A stretch of DNA of 64,000 nt from assembly GCF_012933555.1 (NCBI RefSeq), contig NZ_JABBPK010000001.1:4318001-4382000 (forward strand), in the 5' to 3' direction. The notes beneath the pieces are model-generated. The model saw nothing but the letters and a program-made list of their open reading frames with translations, did not search any database and was not told the DNA's origin. Of the stretch, positions 48,025-56,760 are shown piece by piece. A program made the translations under genes and the position numbers. How positions within the stretch are numbered: the stretch's first letter is position 1; every line of letters starts with the position of its first letter. Source of the stretch: Niallia alba. GTDB taxonomy: Bacteria > Bacillota > Bacilli > Bacillales > Cytobacillaceae.

Positions 48025-49653
48025 CTATTTATTTAAACCAAGCTTTTCAATATTTTTTTCCATCTTTTCATTACGGACTTTTACAATCGAATCAAAATTA
48101 TTCCCGTCCAAAAATTTCTTATAGTCATTTAAAACTTGATCAAATTGTTCGTCATTTTTTACTCTTAATAAGGTTGCTAATGTAGTTGCCCATTGGGAAT
48201 TAATATTTGTTAAAGATCTTGCTTCTGCTGTTCCTTGATCTGGATCTATATTTTCAATAACGAACTGCGGTTTTAAGTATGGAGTTCCCCAAGCTTGAAT
48301 CTGTTCCGTAGACTCTAGCGGCTCCACTTCCCCATGCTGGACTTTAAATGTATCATGCCCGAAGAACCAGAACTCTCCTAAACGATACTTTGTTTTATAT
48401 TCATCTGGGTTATCTTGTTGCAATTTCGCTACCTCTGGTAATAAGGTTGCTTTGCCATCTTCATTAAATTCAAATGTCTCGTCTTCCACCCCAAATGTTG
48501 TTAAATACTGCCCTTCTTCACTTAATAAATACGTATACAACTGAATCGCCTTTTGTGGGTCTTTTACTTTTTTCGAAATATAAGTTACGGACCAACCAGA
48601 GATTCCAGATTGAGTCAAGGTTGGTTCGTTTCCTACTGTACTTTTTGGACCGTCGATAGCAATATATTTTTGATCAGGATGTGCAGCTAGATTTTTTTGT
48701 AGAAAAGTGTAAAGCTGCGCTACCCCACTTGCCATAATTGTCGCGTATTTTCCATTAGAAACTTTTTCCTCGAATAATGGACCATCATCCGAAAAAGTAT
48801 CATCATTTAAATAACCAAGCTTATACGCTTCATTAAATGCTTTAATCCAAGTTAAATAGTCTTCATCTAGATTTCTGTCATTCCATTTTCCATCACTTGT
48901 CGTAATTGGAACGCCAATATGATTTTGGAATGAAGCACCTAAAGAGCCAGCATCCCCAGCAGCAGAGAATCCTTTAAAGCCAAAAGGAACTAAATCAGGG
49001 AATTGTTTCTTTATTTTGTCTAAAGCAGCTAAAAACGTATCTGGTGTGGACATATCTGGGCTGCCAATTGCTTTATATACATCCTGTCTAATGATAAATG
49101 CATCATTACCTGGGATTGCTCCGCTTTCATAATGCTCTTGTGTATTTGAATAACTAGGATAGCCGTATGTGTTTCCGTCATCTAATTTATACCAATCCAA
49201 TGTTTGCTGTTGTGCTACTTTATAAAAATAGGGATCATATTTATCTGCTAATTTATTTAATGGGAGCGCCCAAGATTCTGCATCTAATGCAGCCTTTGTA
49301 TTCCCGCCAAAAATAGTTACGATATCTGGTAAGTCACCACCAGAGAAATATGTATTTAGTTTCGTATCATCCCCGGTTAAAAACTTAATATCAAGGTTAA
49401 GATCTTCTTTTAATTTTTTCGTAATCGTATCATTGCCGTAATCTTTGTTCCACCATTCTGCATTCACATACCAAGTTAACTCGGTATTTTCTTGTTTATC
49501 TAATTTCCATGCTGGGGTATTCTCATCGATTGTATATCTTGCCTCTTCATCTAAATTTGCCTCTGTCTTTTTCGAAGTATTGCTACAGCCCGTGAATATT
49601 AACGAAATAGCTAATAAGAAAACCAAACTTATCCGATAGATTGATTTATTCAT
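48025..49653 (-). CDS. Carbohydrate ABC transporter solute-binding lipoprotein 2 (LplA-like)
   Basis: A 542-residue lipoprotein: signal sequence with lipobox FTGC (Cys near 23), then the LplA/YtcQ-type binding fold (TWYVNAEWWNKDYGNDTITKKL). It collects an oligosaccharide for the two permeases encoded upstream. There is a 215-base gap to the permease gene, in which I see no terminator, so processing or an own promoter may raise its level. Confidence 0.9.
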   Translation of the reverse strand: MNKSIYRISLVFLLAISLIFTGCSNTSKKTEANLDEEARYTIDENTPAWKLDKQENTELTWYVNAEWWNKDYGNDTITKKLKEDLNLDIKFLTGDDTKLNTYFSGGDLPDIVTIFGGNTKAALDAESWALPLNKLADKYDPYFYKVAQQQTLDWYKLDDGNTYGYPSYSNTQEHYESGAIPGNDAFIIRQDVYKAIGSPDMSTPDTFLAALDKIKKQFPDLVPFGFKGFSAAGDAGSLGASFQNHIGVPITTSDGKWNDRNLDEDYLTWIKAFNEAYKLGYLNDDTFSDDGPLFEEKVSNGKYATIMASGVAQLYTFLQKNLAAHPDQKYIAIDGPKSTVGNEPTLTQSGISGWSVTYISKKVKDPQKAIQLYTYLLSEEGQYLTTFGVEDETFEFNEDGKATLLPEVAKLQQDNPDEYKTKYRLGEFWFFGHDTFKVQHGEVEPLESTEQIQAWGTPYLKPQFVIENIDPDQGTAEARSLTNINSQWATTLATLLRVKNDEQFDQVLNDYKKFLDGNNFDSIVKVRNEKMEKNIEKLGLNK

Positions 49654-49868
49654 GATAAAGCCTCCCCTATAATTGGTATTTATAAAAGTAGATTATCTCT
49701 GTGACAAATACTAGTTCTTATCTGTCCCACTATTGTGAATAACATTCTATTTATTTAGACTAAATCATTTCTCCCTTAAATCCTCTACCTAAATTATTGG
49801 AAATAAAATATGATCGTTTTTTCTGAAAGAACCACCTCCTTCATACTTTAGAGAAAAACTTCCCTATC

Positions 49869-50795
49869 CTATTCTTTCACTGCCCCAATCATCATTCCTG
49901 ACAAGAAATATTTCTGCAAAAAAGGATAAACAAGGACAATTGGTACCGTCGCAATCACAATCGTAGCTAATTGTATTGACTCTGAGGTTGTGGGGATGAC
50001 CACAGAAGTTGCCGTTTGCATATTGGCAGCAGCTTGAGTTTGAACGATAATCTCATATAGTTTCATTTGAATTGGATACAAGGCTTCATTGCTAATATAT
50101 AATTTTGCTGTCATATAATCGTTCCATTGAAACACACCATTAAATAAGGCAATTGTTGCTAACACAGGCGTGGAAAGCGGTAGGACTATTCGCATAAAGA
50201 TGGTCCATACACCAGCACCGTCCATTTTTGCTGATTCTTCTAGCGAATGAGGAATCTCACGGAAAAAGTTCATCAAAATCAGCATGTCATAGTAGCTAAA
50301 TAGCGATGGGATAATATAAACCCAAAAGCTATCAAGCAATCCAAGGGATCTCATTAATAAATAGGTTGGAATCATCCCACCGCTAAAAAACATTGTTCCC
50401 ACACCTAAAATGGTGTAAAAATTTCGCCCAATCAGATTTTGTTTACTCATACCGTAGGCAACCATTGCTGTTAAAAGCACATGTGTAAAAACTCCTATCA
50501 CTGTCTTTAGAACGGAAATCATAAACGCATTCCAAATAGTAGGGTCATTGAATACGAGTTTATAGTTTATAATGGAGAAATCCTCTGGCCATAGTTTTAA
50601 TCCGACTTGATAAAGGGTATCTGGACTACTAAATGATTTAACAACAATATTCCAGATTGGATAGATGATAACAATAGTAAATAGCGATAAAAAGATGATA
50701 TTCACGATATTGAAGACTCTGTTTTCTTTTGGCTTTTGATTTTTTTGACGAAAAACTTTTGGATTTAACTCCGTTATATTCGGATTTGTTTTCAT
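49869..50795 (-). CDS. Carbohydrate ABC permease 2B (LplC/YtcP type)
   Basis: A 308-residue permease with six membrane segments and the EAA loop LEESAKMDGAGVWTIFMRIV; typical end KYFLSGMMIGAVKE. It follows permease 2A after nine bases. Works with binding protein 2 and a shared ATPase. Confidence 0.92.
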   Translation of the reverse strand: MKTNPNITELNPKVFRQKNQKPKENRVFNIVNIIFLSLFTIVIIYPIWNIVVKSFSSPDTLYQVGLKLWPEDFSIINYKLVFNDPTIWNAFMISVLKTVIGVFTHVLLTAMVAYGMSKQNLIGRNFYTILGVGTMFFSGGMIPTYLLMRSLGLLDSFWVYIIPSLFSYYDMLILMNFFREIPHSLEESAKMDGAGVWTIFMRIVLPLSTPVLATIALFNGVFQWNDYMTAKLYISNEALYPIQMKLYEIIVQTQAAANMQTATSVVIPTTSESIQLATIVIATVPIVLVYPFLQKYFLSGMMIGAVKE

Positions 50796-50804
50796 GACAT
50801 CCTC

Positions 50805-51722
50805 CTAGAAAACAGACTTATTATCATTCATTTTTTTAGTAAATTTATTGGTCACTAATACAAGAATTAAGGAAACAACTGAGACGGCTAACCCAACAGC
50901 TGTTGCATAGGAGAAGTCCCCTTGGGCCAATCCTACTTTATAGACATAAGAATTGATTACTTCCGCATGAGATGCATTTAACGGATTTATTAATACTAAC
51001 GTTTGATCCAAGTTAGATCCCAACAAACCACCTACTGCTAAAATGAACATTAAGGAAATAATAAACTTCATCAAAGGCAGTGTAATATGGAAAATTTGCT
51101 GTAGTTTTGTTGCTCCATCCATCTTTGCTGCTTCATAATAAGTTGGATCAATTCCTGACATAGTTGCTAAGTAGATAATCGTTCCCCAGCCAGCTTCCTT
51201 CCATACATCTGATAATACAGCGATTAGCCAATAGCTATTCGCTTCAATCATGAAATTCCGCGGTTGATCTAATATTCCAACCCCAACTAACAGCTCATTG
51301 ATAATTCCAGTTGTGGATAGCCAGCTTAGCAGCATTCCCCCCACTACAATCCAAGACAAGAAATGCGGTAAATAAGAGACAGTTTGCACAATTTTTTTAA
51401 ACCAGCCATTTTTCAATTCAAAAATAAGAATCGAGAGAATAATAGGCGCCGTAAAACCAATCAATAACTTAAGGAAACTGATTGCTAGTGTATTGACTAC
51501 AGACTCCCAAAAGAATTTATCAGAAAAGGCAATTCTAAAATTTTCTAAGCCTACCCATGGGGCAGAAGCAATCGTGTCCGTTACAGAATAACTTTTAAAA
51601 GCAATAACAATCCCGTAAATAGGAACATAACAAAAGACAATCATAAAAATAATGCCTGGCAAAACCATCATTTGTAACGGCAGCTGCGCCCTAAATCCTT
51701 TCCCAAAATGGCTTTTTTTCAT
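50805..51722 (-). CDS. Carbohydrate ABC permease 2A (LplB/YteP type)
   Basis: A 305-residue permease; EAA loop YEAAKMDGATKLQQIFHITLPLM. First gene of importer 2, 98 bases after the LacI gene. Two LacI-type operators (51749-51758 and 51780-51789) stand in that gap, so the importer is under the control of the LacI regulator. Confidence 0.92.
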   Translation of the reverse strand: MKKSHFGKGFRAQLPLQMMVLPGIIFMIVFCYVPIYGIVIAFKSYSVTDTIASAPWVGLENFRIAFSDKFFWESVVNTLAISFLKLLIGFTAPIILSILIFELKNGWFKKIVQTVSYLPHFLSWIVVGGMLLSWLSTTGIINELLVGVGILDQPRNFMIEANSYWLIAVLSDVWKEAGWGTIIYLATMSGIDPTYYEAAKMDGATKLQQIFHITLPLMKFIISLMFILAVGGLLGSNLDQTLVLINPLNASHAEVINSYVYKVGLAQGDFSYATAVGLAVSVVSLILVLVTNKFTKKMNDNKSVF

Positions 51723-51748
51723 TTGAATACCTCCTTACAAAATGAATT

Positions 51749-51758
51749 AAAACGTTTT
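51749..51758. promoter_or_regulatory. LacI-type operator 1 (AAAACGTTTT)
   Basis: Perfect ten-base palindrome between lacI-type gene and permease 2A. Confidence 0.75.
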
Positions 51759-51779
51759 TATCAAAAACTGCAATATATT

Positions 51780-51789
51780 AAAGCGTTTT
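51780..51789. promoter_or_regulatory. LacI-type/cre-like operator 2 (AAAGCGTTTT)
   Basis: One-base variant 21 bases from operator 1; the AAAGCGTTTTC form also fits a CcpA cre site. Confidence 0.6.
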
Positions 51790-51820
51790 CATTTTATATA
51801 ATAAGGTAATACATAAAATA

Positions 51821-52840
51821 TTACCTTATTAATATGTTTTTATTGATGGTGCATGAATCTCTGACAATTAAGCTTCCTTGCAATTTATCCAATTTCCCTA
51901 CTTCTTCTCCTCTAATAATACCAAGCAGCCTTTCTATCGCATGCTTTCCGAGCATAATAATAGGGTTATTTACCGTTGTTAACGGGGGAGTGAAGTATTC
52001 GCTTAAATCTATATCATCAAAACTAATTATACTAATATCTTTTGGAACCAAGATCCCTTCCGATTTCAATGCTTTAATACAGCCAATTGCACTAAGATCA
52101 TTAGCAGCCACAAATGCATCAGGCAAATCTTTTCCACTTCTCACAAATGCTTTTACCGCACTAAAGCTTGCTTCTTCTTCAAAATATCCGATTAATAAAT
52201 CTTCTTCATAAAAAGGAATATTGGCATCTAGTAATGTATCTCGAAAGCCCTCATATCGCTTTATATCATCATATAAATGATCATACCCTCTAATATAGCC
52301 AATCCGTTTATGCCCGAGATTGATAAGATAACGTGCTACATCTTGCCCTCCTTTATAGGAATCAAAGACAACGGATGAACTTGTTTTGCTTACTCTTTCT
52401 CGATCAATGAATACGACAGGAATTCCTGCTTCTTCCAGAACGGCAACATCCTTTTCATCGATAAATTCATTGGAAATAATGGCTCCATCTACTCTTTTCC
52501 CCAAAATATTACTTAACGCTGTCCGGTCATTTTTCGTAATAAAAATATTTAGTTCATACCCTAACTTTTCACATTCTTTCGAGATAGAATCAACCAACTG
52601 ATCATAATAAGGTCCTCTCATGCTTGTGATGAATAGGCCAATTACTTTTGTCGCATTTGATTTCAGGTTCTTACCATTTAAATTCGGAATATAATTCAAT
52701 CGTTTTGCGACATTTAATACATGCTCTCTTGTATCTGGATGCAGAACATCGACGCCATTTAGAGCATTGGAAACAGTGGAAATCGATACTCCCGCTTCTC
52801 TTGCAACATCTTTAATGGTAACTTTAGAAATGGGAATCAC
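51821..52840 (-). CDS. LacI-family sugar regulator
   Basis: A 339-residue repressor: DNA-binding HTH VTIKDVAREAGVSISTVSNALNG near residues 7-29, hinge helix, then the periplasmic-binding-like domain (IGYIRGYDHLYDDIKRYEGF, ISIISFDDIDLSEYFTPPLTTVNNP). The start is odd: the perfect AGGAGGTGAT site overlaps the only GTG (52840), while an ATT nine bases further in (52831) is at ideal distance. It sits between importer 2 and the GH30 gene, and seven matching palindromes surround these genes. Confidence 0.92.
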   Translation of the reverse strand: MIPISKVTIKDVAREAGVSISTVSNALNGVDVLHPDTREHVLNVAKRLNYIPNLNGKNLKSNATKVIGLFITSMRGPYYDQLVDSISKECEKLGYELNIFITKNDRTALSNILGKRVDGAIISNEFIDEKDVAVLEEAGIPVVFIDRERVSKTSSSVVFDSYKGGQDVARYLINLGHKRIGYIRGYDHLYDDIKRYEGFRDTLLDANIPFYEEDLLIGYFEEEASFSAVKAFVRSGKDLPDAFVAANDLSAIGCIKALKSEGILVPKDISIISFDDIDLSEYFTPPLTTVNNPIIMLGKHAIERLLGIIRGEEVGKLDKLQGSLIVRDSCTINKNILIR

Positions 52841-52852
52841 CTCCTCGTGATT

Positions 52853-52862
52853 AAAACGTTTT
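52853..52862. promoter_or_regulatory. LacI-type operator 3 (AAAACGTTTT)
   Basis: Palindrome just upstream of the LacI gene; autoregulation is likely. Confidence 0.75.
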
Positions 52863-52913
52863 TATTTCTATATTCTTTTATACCATATATAGTTGGTGCT
52901 GTCACCGCGGCAT

Positions 52914-54251
52914 TTAAGCTAGTATAGCGGTAACAATCGAATTGGCTGCTATAGAAAATTGACTAACTTCTCCATTCATTCGCAAAGCAACCGGCAAATC
53001 TTCTTCGAATCGATTAAGCAGTACGAGAACAATTTGATTATTAGGATTCTTCATCGCAACAAGCTCTAACTTATCTGTATATTTAGTAGCAGCTATTCTT
53101 TTTGCTCCAGGTTCGATATATCGGCTGAAATGACCTATATATGTATAAGAAAGATTTTTCATCATTTGATCATTCTCTGTGTCACACATAATCGGAGCAT
53201 CACAATAATTCCCAACATGATTTGGACCTCCCTGTCTGTCTAGAATGATATTCCAGTCAATAAAGGCATTCATCCCAGCATTTATATTACCAATCATGTC
53301 ATGTGCATACATTTGTGCTTTTTGTAATTGGCCTGCAGTGTTAAATCTGCTGTATTCGACACAGCCTTCTGTAAAAATTAATTTTTTATTTGGGAACTTC
53401 TCACGTACTAGACCAATGGCGTCAAAGTGGTCACCTGTATACCAATGGAAAGCTACGCCAGCAATCATATTGTCCGTTTGATTATCAATTATCGCAGCAG
53501 CTCTTTCATACATTCTTTCTTTATTATGGTCCCAGATCAACACTTCTATCTCACTTAAATTATTTTTTTGCAGAGTAGGATATAGATAGTCTCTAAGAAA
53601 TTCTTTTTCTTCGATATCTGTATATAAACAAGAATCCCATGATTGTCTAGCATTGGGTTCATTTTGGATCGTTAGCATTTTTACAGGGAAACCTTTCAAT
53701 TGGTATTCCTTTATGTAGTGGCAGATATAATCGGCCCAAAATTGGCGAAACTCTGGTTTCAATTTACCACCTTTTACTCTTTCCTCGTTCGTTTTCATAA
53801 AAGATGGCGGAGACCAGGGAGATAGCATTAAATCAAACGGCTTAGCAGAAACTTCCGTCACTTTTTTCAATAAAGGCAAAATATATTCTTCGTCTCTAGC
53901 TAGGGAAAAAGACTGGAATTCCTTATCCTCTGGATTACTCATTGCCTCATATTGACCGACAGAAAAATCACAGCTGTCAATATGTGTTCGAATCAGATTG
54001 TAGCGATTGCCGTTTTCTCCAAAATAGGCGTCTACTAACTTCTGTTGTGAACTCTCACTCATTTTCGAATACGTATAGCCAGCAGCCTCGGTAATCGCAC
54101 CACCAAATCCATCAAATGTTTGGTACTCTATTTCTGGATATATATTCACTACTTTCATTTCTACATTATTATCTTTTGTAAATTCAGCTATGGTATCATT
54201 TGTTACCGGTTTGTTTTCTTCATAAGTAGTTGTAGATAAGTTAATCTTCAT
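52914..54251 (-). CDS. GH30 glycosidase (glucosylceramidase/endo-beta-1,6-glucanase-like)
   Basis: A 445-residue family 30 hydrolase with TIM barrel and beta side domain. QTFDGFGGAITEAAGYTYSKM at the start of the barrel, acid/base E198 (TIQNEPNAR), nucleophile E295 (IFTEGCVEYS). No signal peptide, so it acts inside on imported oligosaccharides. ATG 54251 follows AAGGAG by eight bases. Its promoter region carries LacI-type operators. Substrate is likely a beta-1,6-glucan, xylan or related fragment; not fixed by sequence. Confidence 0.92.
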   Translation of the reverse strand: MKINLSTTTYEENKPVTNDTIAEFTKDNNVEMKVVNIYPEIEYQTFDGFGGAITEAAGYTYSKMSESSQQKLVDAYFGENGNRYNLIRTHIDSCDFSVGQYEAMSNPEDKEFQSFSLARDEEYILPLLKKVTEVSAKPFDLMLSPWSPPSFMKTNEERVKGGKLKPEFRQFWADYICHYIKEYQLKGFPVKMLTIQNEPNARQSWDSCLYTDIEEKEFLRDYLYPTLQKNNLSEIEVLIWDHNKERMYERAAAIIDNQTDNMIAGVAFHWYTGDHFDAIGLVREKFPNKKLIFTEGCVEYSRFNTAGQLQKAQMYAHDMIGNINAGMNAFIDWNIILDRQGGPNHVGNYCDAPIMCDTENDQMMKNLSYTYIGHFSRYIEPGAKRIAATKYTDKLELVAMKNPNNQIVLVLLNRFEEDLPVALRMNGEVSQFSIAANSIVTAILA

Positions 54252-54273
54252 CTGATGCACTCCTTTTCCTATA

Positions 54274-54283
54274 AAAACGTTTT
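54274..54283. promoter_or_regulatory. LacI-type operator 4 (AAAACGTTTT)
   Basis: Palindrome 23 bases upstream of the GH30 start. Confidence 0.75.
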
Positions 54284-54342
54284 TATTATTTTTATAAAAA
54301 ATACCCACATTTTCTGGTAGGTAATTATCTAACATTCAATAT

Positions 54343-54352
54343 AAAGCGTTTT
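54343..54352. promoter_or_regulatory. LacI-type/cre-like operator 5 (AAAGCGTTTT)
   Basis: One-base variant between the divergent GH30 and DUF624 genes; may be a cre site. Confidence 0.6.
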
Positions 54353-54420
54353 CGAATTTTAAAAGCAACTTAATAAATGAAATAAGAGCTGAAACGATAG
54401 AATTTACTACAATCCTTATA

Positions 54421-54430
54421 AAAACGTTTT
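54421..54430. promoter_or_regulatory. LacI-type operator 6 (AAAACGTTTT)
   Basis: Exact palindrome in the middle of the 54252-54639 gap, which otherwise holds only AT-rich promoter sequence. Confidence 0.7.
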
Positions 54431-54597
54431 CTTCGTTTATAGAATAACACCTTCCTATACTAGTGACAATACTTTTTTTCATAAATATTTTGATTTTCCT
54501 TTTAAAAAACGAAGAGCAGAACAATTTTTTTCTTTTATTATTATTTTATTTACCAATTAAAAATGGCATGTAATAATAGAATTATCACGTAAATATA

Positions 54598-54607
54598 AAA
54601 ACGTTTT
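54598..54607. promoter_or_regulatory. LacI-type operator 7 (AAAACGTTTT)
   Basis: Exact palindrome 32 bases upstream of the DUF624 start, near its expected promoter. Confidence 0.75.
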
Positions 54608-54639
54608 AATTTTTTATAAAGAGATTGGAGGAACTCATT

Positions 54640-55314
54640 ATGGAGACAAAAAGTATAGTTACTCGTCTGTTTATTGTTTCAGAATGGATTACAAGAATTG
54701 CTTTTTTAAATCTTATTTGGCTGCTATTTAATCTTCCTATTTTTTATTTATCCTTTCATTTATTTGTTAGTACTCTGTCACAACAATTGCTCGCTATTGT
54801 CTCACTTATAGCTGTCTTATCACCATTACTCCTTTTTCCATCTACCACTGCCCTCTTTGGTGTAGCACGAAAATGGGTGCAAGGGGAACTAGGAGTAAAA
54901 TTGCTTCCTTCTTTTTGGAAATTATATAAAGAGAATTATTTACGTAGTTTATTAGGCGGCATTGCTTTCACTATTGTTTGGCTATTTCTGATATTGGACT
55001 TTTACTACTTCTCCACTATAAAGTCACCTATTTATTATCTATTTTTAGTTGTAGCCCTATTTATGGTAGTTATTACGATTAACTTTTTCTCACTCTCTGT
55101 ACATTACGAGGGAACACTTTTTCAGACAATGAAAAATGCCTTCTTACTAACATTGGGACGTCCCGTTCATACACTCGGTATTGCATTTATTAGTATCGCC
55201 TGTTTTTATATAAGCTTTAACCTTTTACCTTTTTTACTATTCTTAGGATTTGGATCCCTTTGTGCCTACGGATCTTTCTTCATCTTTCATCGTGGGGTAA
55301 CTCCAGCTGCGTAG
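54640..55314 (+). CDS. DUF624 (YesL-like) membrane protein 2
   Basis: A 224-residue membrane protein with about five hydrophobic segments; VSEWITRIAFLNLIWLLFNLPIFYL is the DUF624 opening. ATG 54640 follows GGAGG by eight bases. Second DUF624 in the window, here divergent from the GH30 gene and with a LacI-type operator before it, so it belongs to the LacI set. Function of the family is unknown. Confidence 0.88.
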   Translation: METKSIVTRLFIVSEWITRIAFLNLIWLLFNLPIFYLSFHLFVSTLSQQLLAIVSLIAVLSPLLLFPSTTALFGVARKWVQGELGVKLLPSFWKLYKENYLRSLLGGIAFTIVWLFLILDFYYFSTIKSPIYYLFLVVALFMVVITINFFSLSVHYEGTLFQTMKNAFLLTLGRPVHTLGIAFISIACFYISFNLLPFLLFLGFGSLCAYGSFFIFHRGVTPAA

Positions 55315-55329
55315 TTTAGCGGAAAATGA

Positions 55330-55395
55330 AAAAAATCTTCCATATATGCTATTTTTAGCTTCAAGCGAAAGGCAGCATAAGGAAGATTTTTTTCT
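55330..55395. terminator. Bidirectional terminator, DUF624 / peptide gene
   Basis: AAAAATCTTCC (55331-55341) and GGAAGATTTTT (55381-55391) with inner ATGCT/AGCAT pairs; T-runs on both strands. It closes the DUF624 gene from the left and the peptide gene from the right. Confidence 0.8.
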
Positions 55396-55459
55396 CTTCT
55401 CGGAAATTTATATTGATAAGGAATCAGTAGAACCATCCCCCTGAGGACATGCTTTATCC

Positions 55460-55531
55460 TTATACTGGAGGCCAAATTGGATGTGCTAGGGCAACTAAAA
55501 GGATTGCTGAAGCTAATAAGAATTTTTTCAT
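55460..55531 (-). CDS. Exported signalling-peptide precursor with C-terminal heptapeptide HPIWPPV
   Basis: A 23-codon gene fused in translation to the regulator before it: the sequence TAATG makes the regulator stop and this ATG share one base, and GGAGGG in the regulator's last codons lies eight bases upstream. The product is a basic start and hydrophobic core, MKKFLLASAILLVALA, ending in a canonical ALA cleavage site, followed by exactly seven residues, HPIWPPV, and the stop. Heptapeptides at the C terminus are the active form in PapR and NprX systems. No other reading of this piece is as coherent. A terminator follows 65 bases on. Confidence 0.82.
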   Translation of the reverse strand: MKKFLLASAILLVALAHPIWPPV

Positions 55532-56760
55532 TATTTTCTTCCCTCCATTTCTATGTATTTAATAGCTATTTCAAATTTTCCTAATCGTTTATAGTATTTA
55601 GATAGTTGATTAGAAAAATAATGAAGCTCTTCTCTATGTTCTCCAATACTTTCTAAATAAGGAATGATTTTATTCTCTAAATACTTGAATCCGACTTCTT
55701 CATCGCCATTTATCATATGTAGATAATAAATAGATAAATACTGATACTTCAAATTGTTTAGCTCTTTTGATAAAGCATATACCTTTTCAAAAAAAGCCTT
55801 TGCTTCACTAGAATTAAGATCATGATAACATTGTGCCACTGTATACAGACTAATAATATAGTGAACAGTCCCGGGAGTTTGCATATTTAAACCTAGTTTG
55901 TAATAATAAAGCGATTCTTCATGAAGACCCATCTTATGCTTTAAATATCCTAGATTATTATAAATTCGTGGCAGTAATGATGTCTCTTTCAAGAGCTTTA
56001 CATTTCGAATGATATGTTTATAGCAATCTAATGCCTCTTGATAAATGCCAGCATGTGTATAATTAATCGCAAGTAGCATAAGTGTATGAATAATTCGTTT
56101 AAAATTATACTGATTGGTAAACAATTGCAAAGCTTTCTTTCCATAGAAAATGGCTTGTCCCGATTTCTCTAGAGATCCCTTCACTAATGCTATATGATAG
56201 TATAACTCTCCTGATGCAAGAGGGTTTGTTACATCATCATGCAAAAGCTGCAATAATTGATCTCTTGCATCATTGAATTCTCCTCTTAATATTAAGTGTA
56301 TTCCATGATAATAAGAAAATAAATAGGATTCATGTTGGGAAAAATTTTTTCTTTGCTTATATAGCCATTTACGGTGATTGTCGGCTTTTTCTAGATTTTT
56401 AATAAATAAAAAATATCGATATTTATAAAGCTCGTATAGATAGATATAAGGGGTAAAAGTGATTAGTTCGTTTCGTTTCTCTAGTTCTACAAAGGCAAAT
56501 CCAGCTTCCTCCTCTTCAAAGTATTCCATATGTTCAATAAATCTAGTAATGAGTGATTTAATTTGCTTCATATCGTTTTCTACTACTTGAAGATCAATAT
56601 GCAAACGCTCAAATAATAGTTTGACTGTTTCTTGATTTGCTTCTTTATGATTATTTTCAATTTTACTTAAGTGTGGAATCGAACATATACCCTCTGCAAG
56701 CTCACTTTGTGTCAAATTTGCTTTCGTTCGATAGTATTTCAGTAATGAGCCAGTTTTCAT
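55531..56760 (-). CDS. XRE-TPR peptide-responsive regulator (NprR type) 2
   Basis: A 409-residue regulator: XRE helix-turn-helix at about 4-57 (LLKYYRTKANLTQSELAEG, SIPHLSKIENNHKEANQETV) and TPR-like repeats to the end (IYNNLGYLKHKMGLHEESLYYYKLGL is the clearest). ATG 56760 is seven bases after AGGTGG; an ATG six bases earlier is too close. It overlaps the peptide gene by one base and is divergent from a neutral protease gene 303 bases away. By analogy to NprR it should bind the re-imported peptide and switch on the protease; the analogy is family knowledge, the link here is inferred from position. Confidence 0.9.
   Translation of the reverse strand: MKTGSLLKYYRTKANLTQSELAEGICSIPHLSKIENNHKEANQETVKLLFERLHIDLQVVENDMKQIKSLITRFIEHMEYFEEEEAGFAFVELEKRNELITFTPYIYLYELYKYRYFLFIKNLEKADNHRKWLYKQRKNFSQHESYLFSYYHGIHLILRGEFNDARDQLLQLLHDDVTNPLASGELYYHIALVKGSLEKSGQAIFYGKKALQLFTNQYNFKRIIHTLMLLAINYTHAGIYQEALDCYKHIIRNVKLLKETSLLPRIYNNLGYLKHKMGLHEESLYYYKLGLNMQTPGTVHYIISLYTVAQCYHDLNSSEAKAFFEKVYALSKELNNLKYQYLSIYYLHMINGDEEVGFKYLENKIIPYLESIGEHREELHYFSNQLSKYYKRLGKFEIAIKYIEMEGRK

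Noticed and set aside
55287-55475. 62-codon minus-strand frame overlapping the peptide gene region
   Set aside because: It crosses the bidirectional terminator and lacks a ribosome site; the 23-codon frame next to it is far better supported.
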